A stretch of DNA of 49,742 bases from an uncultured Planktomarina sp. (GTDB lineage: Bacteria > Pseudomonadota > Alphaproteobacteria > Rhodobacterales > Rhodobacteraceae). The DNA lies in the NCBI GenBank assembly GCA_913047725.1, contig CAJWTH010000004.1, forward strand, positions 1 to 49,742, written 5' to 3'. The position numbers and the translations under genes are program-made. Shown one piece after another: positions 26,957 through 36,275 of this stretch; position 1 is the stretch's first letter; every line of letters begins with the position of its first letter. Under the pieces are notes generated by a model. That model ran no database searches and was not told where the DNA came from. It worked only from the letters and a program-made list of their open reading frames with translations.

Positions 26957-27979
26957 ATGTCTTATAAAGTTGTCGTTGTTGGGGCTACTGGAAATGTAGG
27001 TCGCGAGATGCTAAATATTCTGGCTGAACGCGAATTTCCAATTTCAGAAATTGCAGTTCTAGCAAGCAGAAAGTCCATTGGCACAGAGGTGAGTTTCGGC
27101 GAAAAGACTTTAAAAACTCGTGATTTGGCAACATTTGATTTTACCGGCTGGGACATTGCACTTTTTGCCGTTGGTTCAGATGCAACAAAAGAATATGCCC
27201 CAAAATCAGCTGCTGCGGGATGCATAGTCATCGATAACTCAAGCTTATATCGCTACGATCCAGACGTTCCATTAATTGTACCCGAGGTCAATTCAGAAGC
27301 CATCCATGAATGTAAAAATAAAAATATCATAGCAAACCCAAATTGCTCAACAGCACAGATGGTTGTGACCCTAAAACCTCTTCATGACCGGGCTAGGATT
27401 AAACGTGTGGTAGTCAGTACCTATCAATCTGTATCTGGAGCAGGGAAAGAGGGCATTGATGAATTATGGGATCAAACTAAATCCATCTATAATCCAGTAG
27501 ACAATAAGCCCCCCACAAAATTTACCAAGCAAATCGCTTTCAACGTTATTCCACACATAGATGTTTTTATGGATAGTGGAGATACCAAAGAAGAATGGAA
27601 AATGGTTGCGGAAACTAAAAAGATTTTAGACTCTTCAGTTAAGGTTACAGCCACCTGTGTACGAGTTCCTGTTTTTGTAGGTCATTCAGAAGCGCTAAAC
27701 ATCGAATTTGAAGAATTCTTGGACGAAGACGAAGCTCGCTCGATCTTGCGTGAGGCTCCAGGAATAATGGTCATCGATAAACGAGAAGATGGTGGCTATG
27801 TTAGTCCCGTAGAATGCGTCGGTGACTATGCAACATTTATTAGCCGGATACGGCAAGACGTCACAGTGGAAAATGGACTAAATCTTTGGTGTGTTTCTGA
27901 TAACCTTCGCAAAGGGGCGGCGCTGAATGCAGTACAAATTGCTGAGGTTTTAGGTAATAAAGTTTTAAAAAAGGGTTAA
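26957..27979 (+). CDS. asd: aspartate-semialdehyde dehydrogenase
   Basis: Reduces aspartyl phosphate to aspartate semialdehyde with NADPH, the branch point to lysine/diaminopimelate, threonine and methionine. 340 residues. The NADP loop VVGATGNVGREML is at residues 7-19, the catalytic cysteine is C130 in ANPNCSTAQM, and the RVPVFVGHSEAL motif of the substrate site is at about residues 235-246. AGAGGAAGAGG precedes the ATG. It feeds dapD and dapE, which lie 19 kb downstream. Confidence 0.98.
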   Translation: MSYKVVVVGATGNVGREMLNILAEREFPISEIAVLASRKSIGTEVSFGEKTLKTRDLATFDFTGWDIALFAVGSDATKEYAPKSAAAGCIVIDNSSLYRYDPDVPLIVPEVNSEAIHECKNKNIIANPNCSTAQMVVTLKPLHDRARIKRVVVSTYQSVSGAGKEGIDELWDQTKSIYNPVDNKPPTKFTKQIAFNVIPHIDVFMDSGDTKEEWKMVAETKKILDSSVKVTATCVRVPVFVGHSEALNIEFEEFLDEDEARSILREAPGIMVIDKREDGGYVSPVECVGDYATFISRIRQDVTVENGLNLWCVSDNLRKGAALNAVQIAEVLGNKVLKKG

Positions 27980-28031
27980 TATTAAACAAACTTAAAGGCA
28001 GAACACTAATACAAAGTCTTTGTAGCAGCTT

Positions 28032-28688
28032 TTAAATTTTTACAAAATTCTGCTTGGTTACGTCAAATTGTTCTAATGTTCCTTCAGCAATATCGGTCCA
28101 AAGACCATGTAACGTCAGGTCATTTTTATCAACTGCATCCTTCACAAAAGGGAATGTAATAAGGTTTTCAATAGAGATCATGACGGCCTCACGCTCTAGA
28201 CTGGCGACCTGATCTTCTGCACCTTCAATGTCCTTGATGCGTTCGAACCCAGGACGTAAAATATCCATCCAGCGGCCAACAAAACTACTGCTTTTTTCCA
28301 GTTCAGGCGCGTGTCCAGTACACATGTCATGACAAGCTTTTACACCACCACAATTAGAGTGACCAAGAACTATAATATGCGCAACTTTTAACGCTGTAAC
28401 AGCATATTCTACGGCTGCTGAAGTTCCATGTGGTTCACCATCAGGAAGATAGGCTGGTACCAAATTAGCCACATTTCGATGAATAAAAAATTCACCCTGT
28501 TCTGCTCCAAATATAGCAGTCACATGTACTCGGCTATCGCAACATGAAATTACCATTGCGCGTGGTCGTTGGCCTTCACTTGCCAGGCGTCGGTACCACG
28601 AATTGTTATCCTCAAAAGTAGTTGCTTTCCAGCCGTGGTAGCGCTGCACCAGATAAGTAGGAAGAGGTTTAACAAGTTTCATAATCAT
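28032..28688 (-). CDS. beta-class carbonic anhydrase
   Basis: Interconverts CO2 and bicarbonate in the cytosol, supplying bicarbonate for carboxylases such as acetyl-CoA carboxylase. 218 residues. The zinc ligands are C50 (in SCCDSRV, with the D51-R53 dyad), H110 and C113 (LGHSNCGG). No signal peptide. A second ATG two codons downstream is an alternative start. It converges with asd and is divergent from the M17 aminopeptidase. Confidence 0.96.
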   Translation of the reverse strand: MIMKLVKPLPTYLVQRYHGWKATTFEDNNSWYRRLASEGQRPRAMVISCCDSRVHVTAIFGAEQGEFFIHRNVANLVPAYLPDGEPHGTSAAVEYAVTALKVAHIIVLGHSNCGGVKACHDMCTGHAPELEKSSSFVGRWMDILRPGFERIKDIEGAEDQVASLEREAVMISIENLITFPFVKDAVDKNDLTLHGLWTDIAEGTLEQFDVTKQNFVKI

Positions 28689-28795
28689 AACCTTTACGGC
28701 ATTTTTTTATATCTTAACAATTAATTGAATGAAACTCGAGCAATAAGTCTAATTCAATTCACTGACTTTGTATGGTGAAGTTTTTTTGTTTCGAC

Positions 28796-28801
28796 TATAA
28801 T
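28796..28801 (+). promoter_or_regulatory. possible -10 element (TATAAT) for the aminopeptidase operon
   Basis: A consensus TATAAT lies 65 nt before the chosen ATG of the M17 peptidase. A matching -35 box is not evident. It falls within the divergent gap with the carbonic anhydrase gene, where a promoter is needed. Confidence 0.3.
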
Positions 28802-28866
28802 CTGCATTTAATTTAGCATTTTACGATGCTTCAATGTTATTAAAAAGTCAACAAAAGGGACAACTC

Positions 28867-30255
28867 ATGCAACGTTTTGATAACTTTTTCGCGCCAACCA
28901 CATCAAAGGCTATTCCAATTAATTTGGTCTTGGAGGCTGATCATGAAAGTTGGCTTAATGAGCAGAATCCAGCAGTTCAAAACTTAGCGTCTTCGTACAA
29001 ATGGACAGCCCAACTAGGGCAGACCTTAGTCATAACTGAGAGTGGAAATCCAACCTTTGTCGCAATTGGAATTGGAAATGCTCAATCTCGGAGCCAAAAA
29101 CGCTTTGGCGCGTTAGCAAATTTATCTAGTTTACCAACTGGCATTTTTGAACTCACACAACTAAATAAAAAATTCGCACAAGAATTTGTGCTTGGATTTG
29201 CCTTGAGCAAATATCAGTTTTCCCAATACAGACAACAATCCGCACTAAAGCTCGATCTAATGTGTCCCGATTGGTTAGATGTAAATCAAATGCAAGCCAT
29301 AATTGCAGGTGAATTTTTAACCCGAGATCTGATCAATACTCCTTCCAATTTTATGGGACCTGAGGAACTGGCAAAGGCAGCACAAGATTTAGGCAAGGAA
29401 TATGGTTCCATACCAAATATTATTGCAGGTGACGCTTTAATTGAGGAGGGCTTTCCAATGATACACGCCGTTGGCCGTGCATCAAATCGAGCCCCCCGCT
29501 TAATTGACATGAAATGGGGGAATGAGGGCCCAAAAATTACGTTAGTTGGAAAAGGTGTGTGCTTCGACACTGGTGGGCTAAACATTAAACCTGGGGCTTC
29601 TATGGGGTTAATGAAAAAAGATATGGGTGGCGCTGCACATGTCTTAGGATTGGCAAAAATGATTATGGCCACTCAAATGAAAGTGCAGCTAAGGGTTTTG
29701 ATACCAGCAGTTGAAAATGCAATCGGCGGAAATGCGTTTCGGCCTCAGGATATTTTGACTAGTCGAAAGGGCCTAACCGTTGAAGTCAATAATACTGATG
29801 CAGAGGGACGTTTAGTGTTGGCTGACGCTCTGGCATTTGCAGACGAAACACCCACAGATTTAATTATTTGTATGGCTACACTTACCGGAGCGGCGCGAGT
29901 AGCAGTCGGCCCAGATATTGCGCCCTATTTCACTTCAGATTTTGCACTAAGCCAATCCATTGCTAAAGCTGGAGCCATCGTTGATGATCCAGTATGGCAG
30001 TTGCCGCTCCACGCGCCTTACGAGGCAATGATAGAGCCAGGAATTGCTGACCTTGATAATGCACCACGAGGTGGGTTTGCCGGTGCAACGACAGCGGCAC
30101 TTTTTTTAAACCGCTTTGTGACAAATACTTCTAAGTTTGTGCATTTTGATTGCTATGGATGGCAACCCAATGCAAGCCCGGCACGGCCAAAGGGTGGTAT
30201 TGGACAAGGTATACGTGCCATATTTCAGGCATTACCTGAAATTTTGAACCTATGA
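28867..30255 (+). CDS. leucyl aminopeptidase family protein (M17)
   Basis: 462 residues from the ATG at 28867, which has AAAGGGA 7 nt upstream; the frame opens 11 codons earlier but without a ribosome site. Two-metal catalytic motifs are intact: GKGVCFDTGGLNIKP and the signature NTDAEGRLVLADAL, followed by TLTGAARVA. Cytosolic enzymes of this family trim N-terminal residues, including Cys-Gly from glutathione turnover and peptides from cell-wall recycling. The last 4 nt overlap an NlpC/P60 gene (ATGA), so the two are made together, which hints at a peptide-recycling role (inference). Confidence 0.95.
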   Translation: MQRFDNFFAPTTSKAIPINLVLEADHESWLNEQNPAVQNLASSYKWTAQLGQTLVITESGNPTFVAIGIGNAQSRSQKRFGALANLSSLPTGIFELTQLNKKFAQEFVLGFALSKYQFSQYRQQSALKLDLMCPDWLDVNQMQAIIAGEFLTRDLINTPSNFMGPEELAKAAQDLGKEYGSIPNIIAGDALIEEGFPMIHAVGRASNRAPRLIDMKWGNEGPKITLVGKGVCFDTGGLNIKPGASMGLMKKDMGGAAHVLGLAKMIMATQMKVQLRVLIPAVENAIGGNAFRPQDILTSRKGLTVEVNNTDAEGRLVLADALAFADETPTDLIICMATLTGAARVAVGPDIAPYFTSDFALSQSIAKAGAIVDDPVWQLPLHAPYEAMIEPGIADLDNAPRGGFAGATTAALFLNRFVTNTSKFVHFDCYGWQPNASPARPKGGIGQGIRAIFQALPEILNL

Positions 30256-30983
30256 CACCTACTCATCAAATTTGCGTCAATCTTGCTAATATTTGTAATA
30301 GCGGAAGTGCATCACGCGACCGCCAATTACAACTAGGAGATGGGTTTAATGCTTTAGAAATAAACGAGGAATGGGCTTTTGGTCATGCAGAAAAAGACGG
30401 GTATAGGGGTTATGTAAAAAAGATAGACTTAGAGCCATTTGAACCCAAAACGCATTGGGTAAAATCACTTGGGACCCATGCTTATATTGAACCCAACATT
30501 AAGTCTTCAGATCAAATCTCTTTACCATTTGGATCTCTGATATCCATGACATCAGATGTAAAAAAATTTGTAATGACAAAATATGGCTATATCCCAAAAC
30601 AACACTTAATGCCTATTGGATCTTTTTTTTCAGATCCTATTCAGGTGGCCTCACTATTTTTAGGCACACCCTACCTTTGGGGTGGAAACTCTGCAATTGG
30701 TATTGATTGCTCAGGGCTCATACAAACGGCCTGCCTTGCCTGTGGAATTGCATGCCCAGGCGATAGTGGCCCTCAACAAACAGCCTTTTCAAACGTTGGT
30801 GGGCCATGGGGCAAAGGTCAGCTAATCTTTTGGAAAGGGCATGTCGCCTTAACCATCAGTGATACTGAATTGATACATGCTAATGCGAGAACTATGTCAG
30901 TAACAATTGAAAGAATTGAAGAAGCTATAGAAAATATTGCTAAAGCGGGTAATGGAGCAGTTACTCATCGAGCACTAATTTAA
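30252..30983 (+). CDS. NlpC/P60-family peptidase with N-terminal SH3-like region
   Basis: 243 residues. The C-terminal half is an NlpC/P60 domain with catalytic C153 (GIDCSGLIQ), H197 (WKGHVAL) and a third polar residue H209 (LIHANAR). Two beta-rich segments before it (about 15-60 and 70-122) look like bacterial SH3 repeats. There is no signal peptide, so it should act in the cytosol on imported wall peptides, as the gamma-D-glutamyl-diamino-acid endopeptidases that recycle murein do, and not on the sacculus itself. Translational coupling to an M17 aminopeptidase supports this reading but does not prove it. Confidence 0.92.
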   Translation: MTPTHQICVNLANICNSGSASRDRQLQLGDGFNALEINEEWAFGHAEKDGYRGYVKKIDLEPFEPKTHWVKSLGTHAYIEPNIKSSDQISLPFGSLISMTSDVKKFVMTKYGYIPKQHLMPIGSFFSDPIQVASLFLGTPYLWGGNSAIGIDCSGLIQTACLACGIACPGDSGPQQTAFSNVGGPWGKGQLIFWKGHVALTISDTELIHANARTMSVTIERIEEAIENIAKAGNGAVTHRALI

Positions 30984-30998
30984 GTTAGAACCCTAGGC

Positions 30999-31343
30999 TT
31001 AATCAACCGTTCGAATTAATTTGCGTTCAATTACACCCAAAACTGACTTGAGATCATGGCCACGCTTTAGCGTCTGGCCTTCAGCACCAATAACTGCGTA
31101 TATGCCTTGCTTATTACGAAGCTTTGGCCGTTTTTCAATTCTAAACAACGGATTTTCAGCTGTTCGTTTGAACACAGAAAAGACAGCAACCTCACGTAGG
31201 CATGAGATTCCATAATCACGCCACTCACCGGCGGTTACCATGCGTCCGTATAAATTTAAGATAGGTGCTAATTCCAAACGATGGAACGCAATTTTTTCAG
31301 GGATTTTTAGATTTGATTTAGTTTGTATATTTACAATATTCAT
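30999..31343 (-). CDS. DUF2794 domain-containing protein
   Basis: 114 residues. The core FHRLELAPILNLYGRMVTAG, EWRDYGISCLREVAVFSVF and LFRIEKRPKLRNKQGIYAV is the DUF2794 pattern I associate with alphaproteobacteria. It is basic and small with no signal or membrane segment, so it is cytosolic. No function is known to me. The ATG lacks a clear ribosome site. It converges with the NlpC/P60 gene and lies 84 nt downstream of imuB, which has the same orientation. Confidence 0.9.
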   Translation of the reverse strand: MNIVNIQTKSNLKIPEKIAFHRLELAPILNLYGRMVTAGEWRDYGISCLREVAVFSVFKRTAENPLFRIEKRPKLRNKQGIYAVIGAEGQTLKRGHDLKSVLGVIERKLIRTVD

Positions 31344-31427
31344 GTTGACAGAGTTGCTTTAAAATTAATTTAAAGCAACCCCACAACTTTTATTCCTAAG
31401 GGAATTTTATAAATTCTTCTTATAAGA

Positions 31428-33083
31428 CTAAGCAAATCTACCATGACAAAACCACCCTCCTGATAACAATCCTCCATGGGCAAAATAAAGCCAAAGTCGG
31501 TCTCCAGTTTTTGTCACAACTTTCCAATAATCCCGTGTTCCTGTATGCCATGCGCGTTCTGCCAGCCACCACTCAGGTGCAATTCGTTCAGGGCCATACG
31601 AACTAGCAGATTCATGTACCTGGCCACGCCATTTAAATTGTATCGGTACTTTTGGTACCTCTAATGCCATAACTCTTTCAGGTTGAAAATAAATCAAAGG
31701 ACGTAAAACTCCATAATCAAACCAATTCATTTCTGGCGATGACCATGCAGCTGCAATGGTTTGAGCAGCCTTTTCAGGTATATGGCTATTACCAGGATGT
31801 AGACGTGTAATTGTTTCAAGCCCAATACGCGCACCTAGCTTGCCAATAAGATCATCAAGATCTGTGTTGCTTGATAGCCCTTCTGACACTTCAGCTGCTA
31901 AATCGATACGTCCCTTATACTGTTGGGCATAGATTAGCTCTGTTTGAGTAGCTACTATGCGTAGTACATCAATGCCAAACCTTACTTCAATCTCAGCTAA
32001 TTTCATTTCCAGTAGCGGTTGCATCCGTGCACATTCAAAAGAAGGGCGTGTTAACCCAACATCAACCCACTGCATGGTTTGGTCAGTACGGTAAACTTCC
32101 AACCGTAACCGCCGTGCACCCCTGCCTTTGGATTCCAAGCCCTTAGCAAGTCGAGGTAGTAATTTATCTAATGCAGCCAACATATCTTCCATCAAACCAA
32201 TAGGCTCAGGCAAAGTTAAACGACAGGCGAAATGCAAGGCTTGTTTTGATGGATTTATAGGTTCAGGTGCAACACCCAAAGCCTGATCCATCCTATAGAC
32301 TGTACCCTTCCCAAAACGTCGCGCAATCGCCGCACGCGGCTGGTTTAATAAATCTTCAACCCGGCACAGACCTAACCGATTGAGTGACATTATTACGTGA
32401 TCTTCCAGCCGCAAAGCGGCTACAGGCAGGGGTAAAAGTGCTTGCCGAGTAAAGCCTGGGGCAGCTATACGACAAGAAATACTTTTACTAGATTTCAGGT
32501 ATGGAGCTTGTCCCCCTTGTTCCCAGTTGCGACGTTTGATGGCGCGGGATCGAGTTGCGTGTGCCTCTTGATCAATGGCATCACCTGTACGATTTAAGCT
32601 TAAAGGTTGGCCAACATAACGGGCCAATGCCCAAGCCGCACCTTTTGTATCAGCAATGCCAATATGAACAGACAACCCAAGGTCAATGCAATCCAACTCA
32701 ACTTGTTGCACTACCCCCTCTTCACCACCAAACAAATGGGCACACCCAGTAAGATCTATCACCAAAGCATTTGAAACTTCCTCAGCAACCCAAGGTGAAA
32801 ATTTATTCGCCCAGCGGCACAAGCTAGTCAAAAATTTAGCTTCAAGTTGAGGGTTTTGTAACTTAGTTATTAGACTTGGACATATTGCCATTGCATCACG
32901 CAAGGACTGACCACAGCTTAAGCCTTGGCTTTCAGCAGTAATTGAAAGTGAACTTATTAACTTCCTCTGCCCAGTGTCACGCAGTACAGCAAAAGGCAAA
33001 TCCTCAGCCATGCGTGCCTGGCGCAACAGGCGCTCTGCTCCCATTCGTGGAAACCATAAAGATAAAATTCGACGATGTGTCAT
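31428..33083 (-). CDS. imuB: ImuB-type Y-family DNA polymerase homologue
   Basis: 551 residues. The N-terminal two-thirds follows the Y-family fold (LSLWFPRMGAERLLRQAR at the start, VIDLTGCAHLFGGEEG near residue 108), but the first catalytic acidic residue normally found in the opening strand is replaced here. This is the hallmark of ImuB, a non-catalytic polymerase-like adaptor that brings DnaE2 to the beta clamp for mutagenic lesion bypass. The C-terminus (about 480-551, with SASSYGPERIAPEWW) matches the DUF6504-type tail. The usual partners imuA (just upstream) and dnaE2 (downstream) are not beside it: only 135 nt separate it from gpmI. Confidence 0.9.
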   Translation of the reverse strand: MTHRRILSLWFPRMGAERLLRQARMAEDLPFAVLRDTGQRKLISSLSITAESQGLSCGQSLRDAMAICPSLITKLQNPQLEAKFLTSLCRWANKFSPWVAEEVSNALVIDLTGCAHLFGGEEGVVQQVELDCIDLGLSVHIGIADTKGAAWALARYVGQPLSLNRTGDAIDQEAHATRSRAIKRRNWEQGGQAPYLKSSKSISCRIAAPGFTRQALLPLPVAALRLEDHVIMSLNRLGLCRVEDLLNQPRAAIARRFGKGTVYRMDQALGVAPEPINPSKQALHFACRLTLPEPIGLMEDMLAALDKLLPRLAKGLESKGRGARRLRLEVYRTDQTMQWVDVGLTRPSFECARMQPLLEMKLAEIEVRFGIDVLRIVATQTELIYAQQYKGRIDLAAEVSEGLSSNTDLDDLIGKLGARIGLETITRLHPGNSHIPEKAAQTIAAAWSSPEMNWFDYGVLRPLIYFQPERVMALEVPKVPIQFKWRGQVHESASSYGPERIAPEWWLAERAWHTGTRDYWKVVTKTGDRLWLYFAHGGLLSGGWFCHGRFA

Positions 33084-33218
33084 TTATATTAGCAAATTTG
33101 TTCTTGTTATGTTCTCTTTATAAAAATTAACAGGTAGAAGTCGAGCCCTCTGAGACTAAAAGCTGTGGAAACCCTCACTAGTTCAGGTAAACAAAAGATA
33201 CTGAGTAAGGAGCCCACC

Positions 33219-34730
33219 ATGAGAAAACCCGTTGTTCTATGTATTTTAGATGGATGGGGGCTGAGCAGCCTGACGTCCGGTAACGCCCCAGCACTGGCTC
33301 ATACTCCCACATTTGATCACTTGATGGATAATTATCCCAACTCAACCCTTATCACTCATGGACCAGATGTAGGATTACCTAAGGGGCAAATGGGGAATTC
33401 CGAAGTAGGACACACCAACATTGGTGCGGGCCGCGTCGTATCTATGGATTTAGGCCAGATTGATTTAGCAATCGAAAATGAAAGTTTCTTTGAAAATATT
33501 AATATATTAGCTTTTACTGAAGCTTTATTGAAGTCTGGCGGGACTGCCCACCTGCTAGGGCTAATCTCTGATGGTGGAGTTCATGGCCACCTAAACCACA
33601 TGCTTGCAGCTACTAAAATGTTAACTGAGTTGGGCGTACCCGTTATCATTCATGCTATTGCTGATGGTAGAGACGTAAACCCAACCTCAGCAGGTGGCTT
33701 CTTTGAAACACTTGAAGAAAATATACCACAGAGTTCTTTTATTGGTACTGTTACAGGCCGTTACTTTGCCCTGGATCGCGATAACCGTTGGGATCGAGTC
33801 CAAACTGCCTTTTCTGCTATTACAAATGCTGCTGGACCAAAATTTAAGAATGCTAAAGACATAATAACCCATAACTATAACGTGGGGCTAACTGATGAAT
33901 TTTTTCCAGCCAGCGTAATTGGAGATTATGCAGGGCTTAGGCCGGAGGATGGATTATTTTGCCTTAACTTCAGAGCAGATCGAGCTCGTGAAATTCTCGC
34001 TGCAATTTGCCAACCAAATTTCACCAAATTTGATACAGGAAACCGGCCAAAACTGACAGCACAATTAGGAATGGTCAGCTATTCTAACTCTCATGACGCG
34101 TATCTCATGTCTGCTTTTCCAAAGCGCAAAATACTAAATACCTTGGGTTCCTGGGTTGCAAAACATGACAAACTTCAATTGCGTCTGGCTGAAACTGAAA
34201 AGTACCCACATGTGACATTTTTCATGAATGGTGGCGTTGAAACGCCAGAAAAGGGAGAAGATAGATTCATGCCACCCTCACCACAAGTCGCAACATATGA
34301 CTTGCAACCTGAAATGTCAGAAACTGAGGTTACAAATAAATTTGTTACAGCCATCAGTGCCGGGTATGATTTAATCATTACCAACTATGCTAATCCTGAC
34401 ATGGTCGGTCATACAGGTGACTTGTCAGCAACCATCACAGCCTGCGAAGCCGTAGACAAGGGCTTAAGCCGTGTAATTGAAGCTGTTAAAAAATCTGGTG
34501 GAGCAATGATAATAATTGCAGATCACGGAAATTGTGAAATGATGATTGATCCAAAAACAGGTGGGGCACATACTGCGCACACCACAAATCTTGTACCCAT
34601 AATTGCTGTTGGAACTACTCCGTATAATACAATCGCCAGTGGCTGTTTAGCAGATGTAGCTCCAACATTATTACAACTGATGAATTTACCATCACCACCT
34701 GAAATGACCGGTAAAACCCTACTGACATAA
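33219..34730 (+). CDS. gpmI: phosphoglycerate mutase, 2,3-bisphosphoglycerate-independent
   Basis: Interconverts 3- and 2-phosphoglycerate using two Mn ions and a phosphoserine intermediate. From the ATG at 33219, preceded by TAAGGAG 7 nt upstream, it is 503 residues, the family size; the frame extends upstream to a GTG at 33165 without support. D11 (CILDGWG) and the phosphorylated S61 (MGNSEVGHTNIGAGR) are in place, with the second metal site in TNYANPDMVGHTGD and ADHGNCE. It starts the gpmI-ctpA-rppH series. Confidence 0.97.
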   Translation: MRKPVVLCILDGWGLSSLTSGNAPALAHTPTFDHLMDNYPNSTLITHGPDVGLPKGQMGNSEVGHTNIGAGRVVSMDLGQIDLAIENESFFENINILAFTEALLKSGGTAHLLGLISDGGVHGHLNHMLAATKMLTELGVPVIIHAIADGRDVNPTSAGGFFETLEENIPQSSFIGTVTGRYFALDRDNRWDRVQTAFSAITNAAGPKFKNAKDIITHNYNVGLTDEFFPASVIGDYAGLRPEDGLFCLNFRADRAREILAAICQPNFTKFDTGNRPKLTAQLGMVSYSNSHDAYLMSAFPKRKILNTLGSWVAKHDKLQLRLAETEKYPHVTFFMNGGVETPEKGEDRFMPPSPQVATYDLQPEMSETEVTNKFVTAISAGYDLIITNYANPDMVGHTGDLSATITACEAVDKGLSRVIEAVKKSGGAMIIIADHGNCEMMIDPKTGGAHTAHTTNLVPIIAVGTTPYNTIASGCLADVAPTLLQLMNLPSPPEMTGKTLLT

Positions 34731-34943
34731 GTATCTATTGGCCAGAATTTTTTAACCTAGACTGCTTTAGAAAATTACTGTTTTTAATCACGTTGTCGGG
34801 ATTGTAACAAACATAATAGCTTGTATGTCTCATCCGTTGAACTACGTTACTTAAATCAATGTGGTAATAAAATTAACGCACGTAACAAGTATCGACAATG
34901 CGCAGATAGGTTTAAAGGTCAGCTTCAAAATAAGGATAAGAAG

Positions 34944-36275
34944 ATGAGAAAGTTTTTGATTGCAAGTGTACTTGGAATTTTACTTGGAGCAATTGTAACT
35001 CCACATTTGGCTGGGCCTCTTCTAGCTCAAGAGACAGACCAGGCAAAAACCTATCAACAGCTAGAATTATTCGGTGATCTTTTTGATCGAATTCGTGCGG
35101 AATATGTTGAAGAGGTTGATGATGAGAAACTTATTGAGGCAGCAATCGATGGGATGCTTACATCACTTGACCCACATTCCAGTTATCTCTCACCAGAAGA
35201 CGCAGCCGATATGCGAGTTCAAACACGTGGTGCGTTTGGTGGCCTCGGTATTGAGGTAACACAGGAAGAGGGTTTCGTAAAAGTTATAACACCAATTGAC
35301 GACACTCCAGCAGCAGAAGCAGGTATGCAGCCCGGTGACTTCATTACCCATGTGGACGGCGAAGGCCTACTCGGGCTAACATTAGACGAGGCGGTTCAGC
35401 TGATGCGTGGCCCTGTTGGATCAGAGATCATAATCACCGTCGTGCGTGAAGGTGAACCTGAACCATTTGATGTAAGCATTATTCGCGATACAATTAAGTT
35501 AACTGCTGTACGTAACAAATCAATCGGTCAAACCATCATAATGCGTATCAGTACCTTTAACGACCAGACCTATCCTAATTTGAAAGAAGGTATATCAAAG
35601 CAAATTGAGGAAGCAGGTGGTATATCTAACATCAATGGTTTCGTCGTGGATTTACGTAACAATCCAGGAGGATTGCTAAACCAAGCTATAAAAGTTTCTG
35701 ACGCATTTCTTGAAAAGGGAGAGATAGTCTCAACTCGAGGCCGCGATCCAGCTCAAGGTGATCGATGGAATGCACGTGCCGGAGATTTAGCCCAAGGCAA
35801 ACCAATCGTTGTTTTAATTAATGGGGGCTCTGCCTCAGCCTCAGAAATTGTTGCTGGAGCATTGCAGGACCACAGCCGAGCCATCGTTGTTGGTACAAAA
35901 AGCTTTGGCAAAGGTTCGGTACAAACTCTAATGCCCTTGCCCGGTGATGGCGCTATGCGCCTGACGACTGCACGTTACTATACTCCGTCCGGGCGCTCCA
36001 TCCAAGCACTTGGCGTATCACCAGATATCATAGTGGAACAACCACGCCGCGCGCGACAGGAAGACGAACCTGAAGAAAACGAAAGAAAAATACGTACTGA
36101 AGCAGATTTAAGGGGATCACTTGATAATGATAGCCTCTCTGAAATTGAAAGGGCACAAATAGAGGCCGAACGCACCGCCGCCGAAGAAGCTGCTAAGCTG
36201 CGTGAAGAGGATTTTCAATTGGCATATGCAATTGACCTCCTAAAAGGCATTTCCGCCATTAAATCATCAAAATAA
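34944..36275 (+). CDS. ctpA: carboxy-terminal processing protease (S41 family)
   Basis: Periplasmic serine protease that trims C-termini of envelope proteins. From the ATG at 34944 (AAGGATAAG upstream) it is 443 residues and begins with a proper signal peptide (RKFLIASVLGILLGAIVTP); the frame opens 41 codons earlier but that stretch hides the signal. A PDZ domain spans about 92-170 (FGGLGIEV). The Ser-Lys dyad is S298 (GGSASASEI) and K323 (SFGKGSVQ), with family spacing of 25. The tail is highly charged. The 213-nt gap from gpmI holds no gene, although many alphaproteobacteria have a murein hydrolase activator (envC) there. rppH begins at the next base after its stop. Confidence 0.96.
   Translation: MRKFLIASVLGILLGAIVTPHLAGPLLAQETDQAKTYQQLELFGDLFDRIRAEYVEEVDDEKLIEAAIDGMLTSLDPHSSYLSPEDAADMRVQTRGAFGGLGIEVTQEEGFVKVITPIDDTPAAEAGMQPGDFITHVDGEGLLGLTLDEAVQLMRGPVGSEIIITVVREGEPEPFDVSIIRDTIKLTAVRNKSIGQTIIMRISTFNDQTYPNLKEGISKQIEEAGGISNINGFVVDLRNNPGGLLNQAIKVSDAFLEKGEIVSTRGRDPAQGDRWNARAGDLAQGKPIVVLINGGSASASEIVAGALQDHSRAIVVGTKSFGKGSVQTLMPLPGDGAMRLTTARYYTPSGRSIQALGVSPDIIVEQPRRARQEDEPEENERKIRTEADLRGSLDNDSLSEIERAQIEAERTAAEEAAKLREEDFQLAYAIDLLKGISAIKSSK

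Noticed and set aside
27990-28025. TACAAAG-T-CTTTGTA dyad between asd and the carbonic anhydrase gene
   Set aside because: As RNA only five pairs can form around a usable loop, and the T-rich tract lies some distance away; too weak to list.
28240-28262. TTCGAACCC, resembling a tRNA T-loop
   Set aside because: It lies inside the carbonic anhydrase coding sequence and there are no matching acceptor or anticodon stems.
34821-34943. Upstream extension of ctpA from a TTG
   Set aside because: It would bury the signal peptide 41 residues inside the protein; the ATG at 34944 has a good ribosome site.
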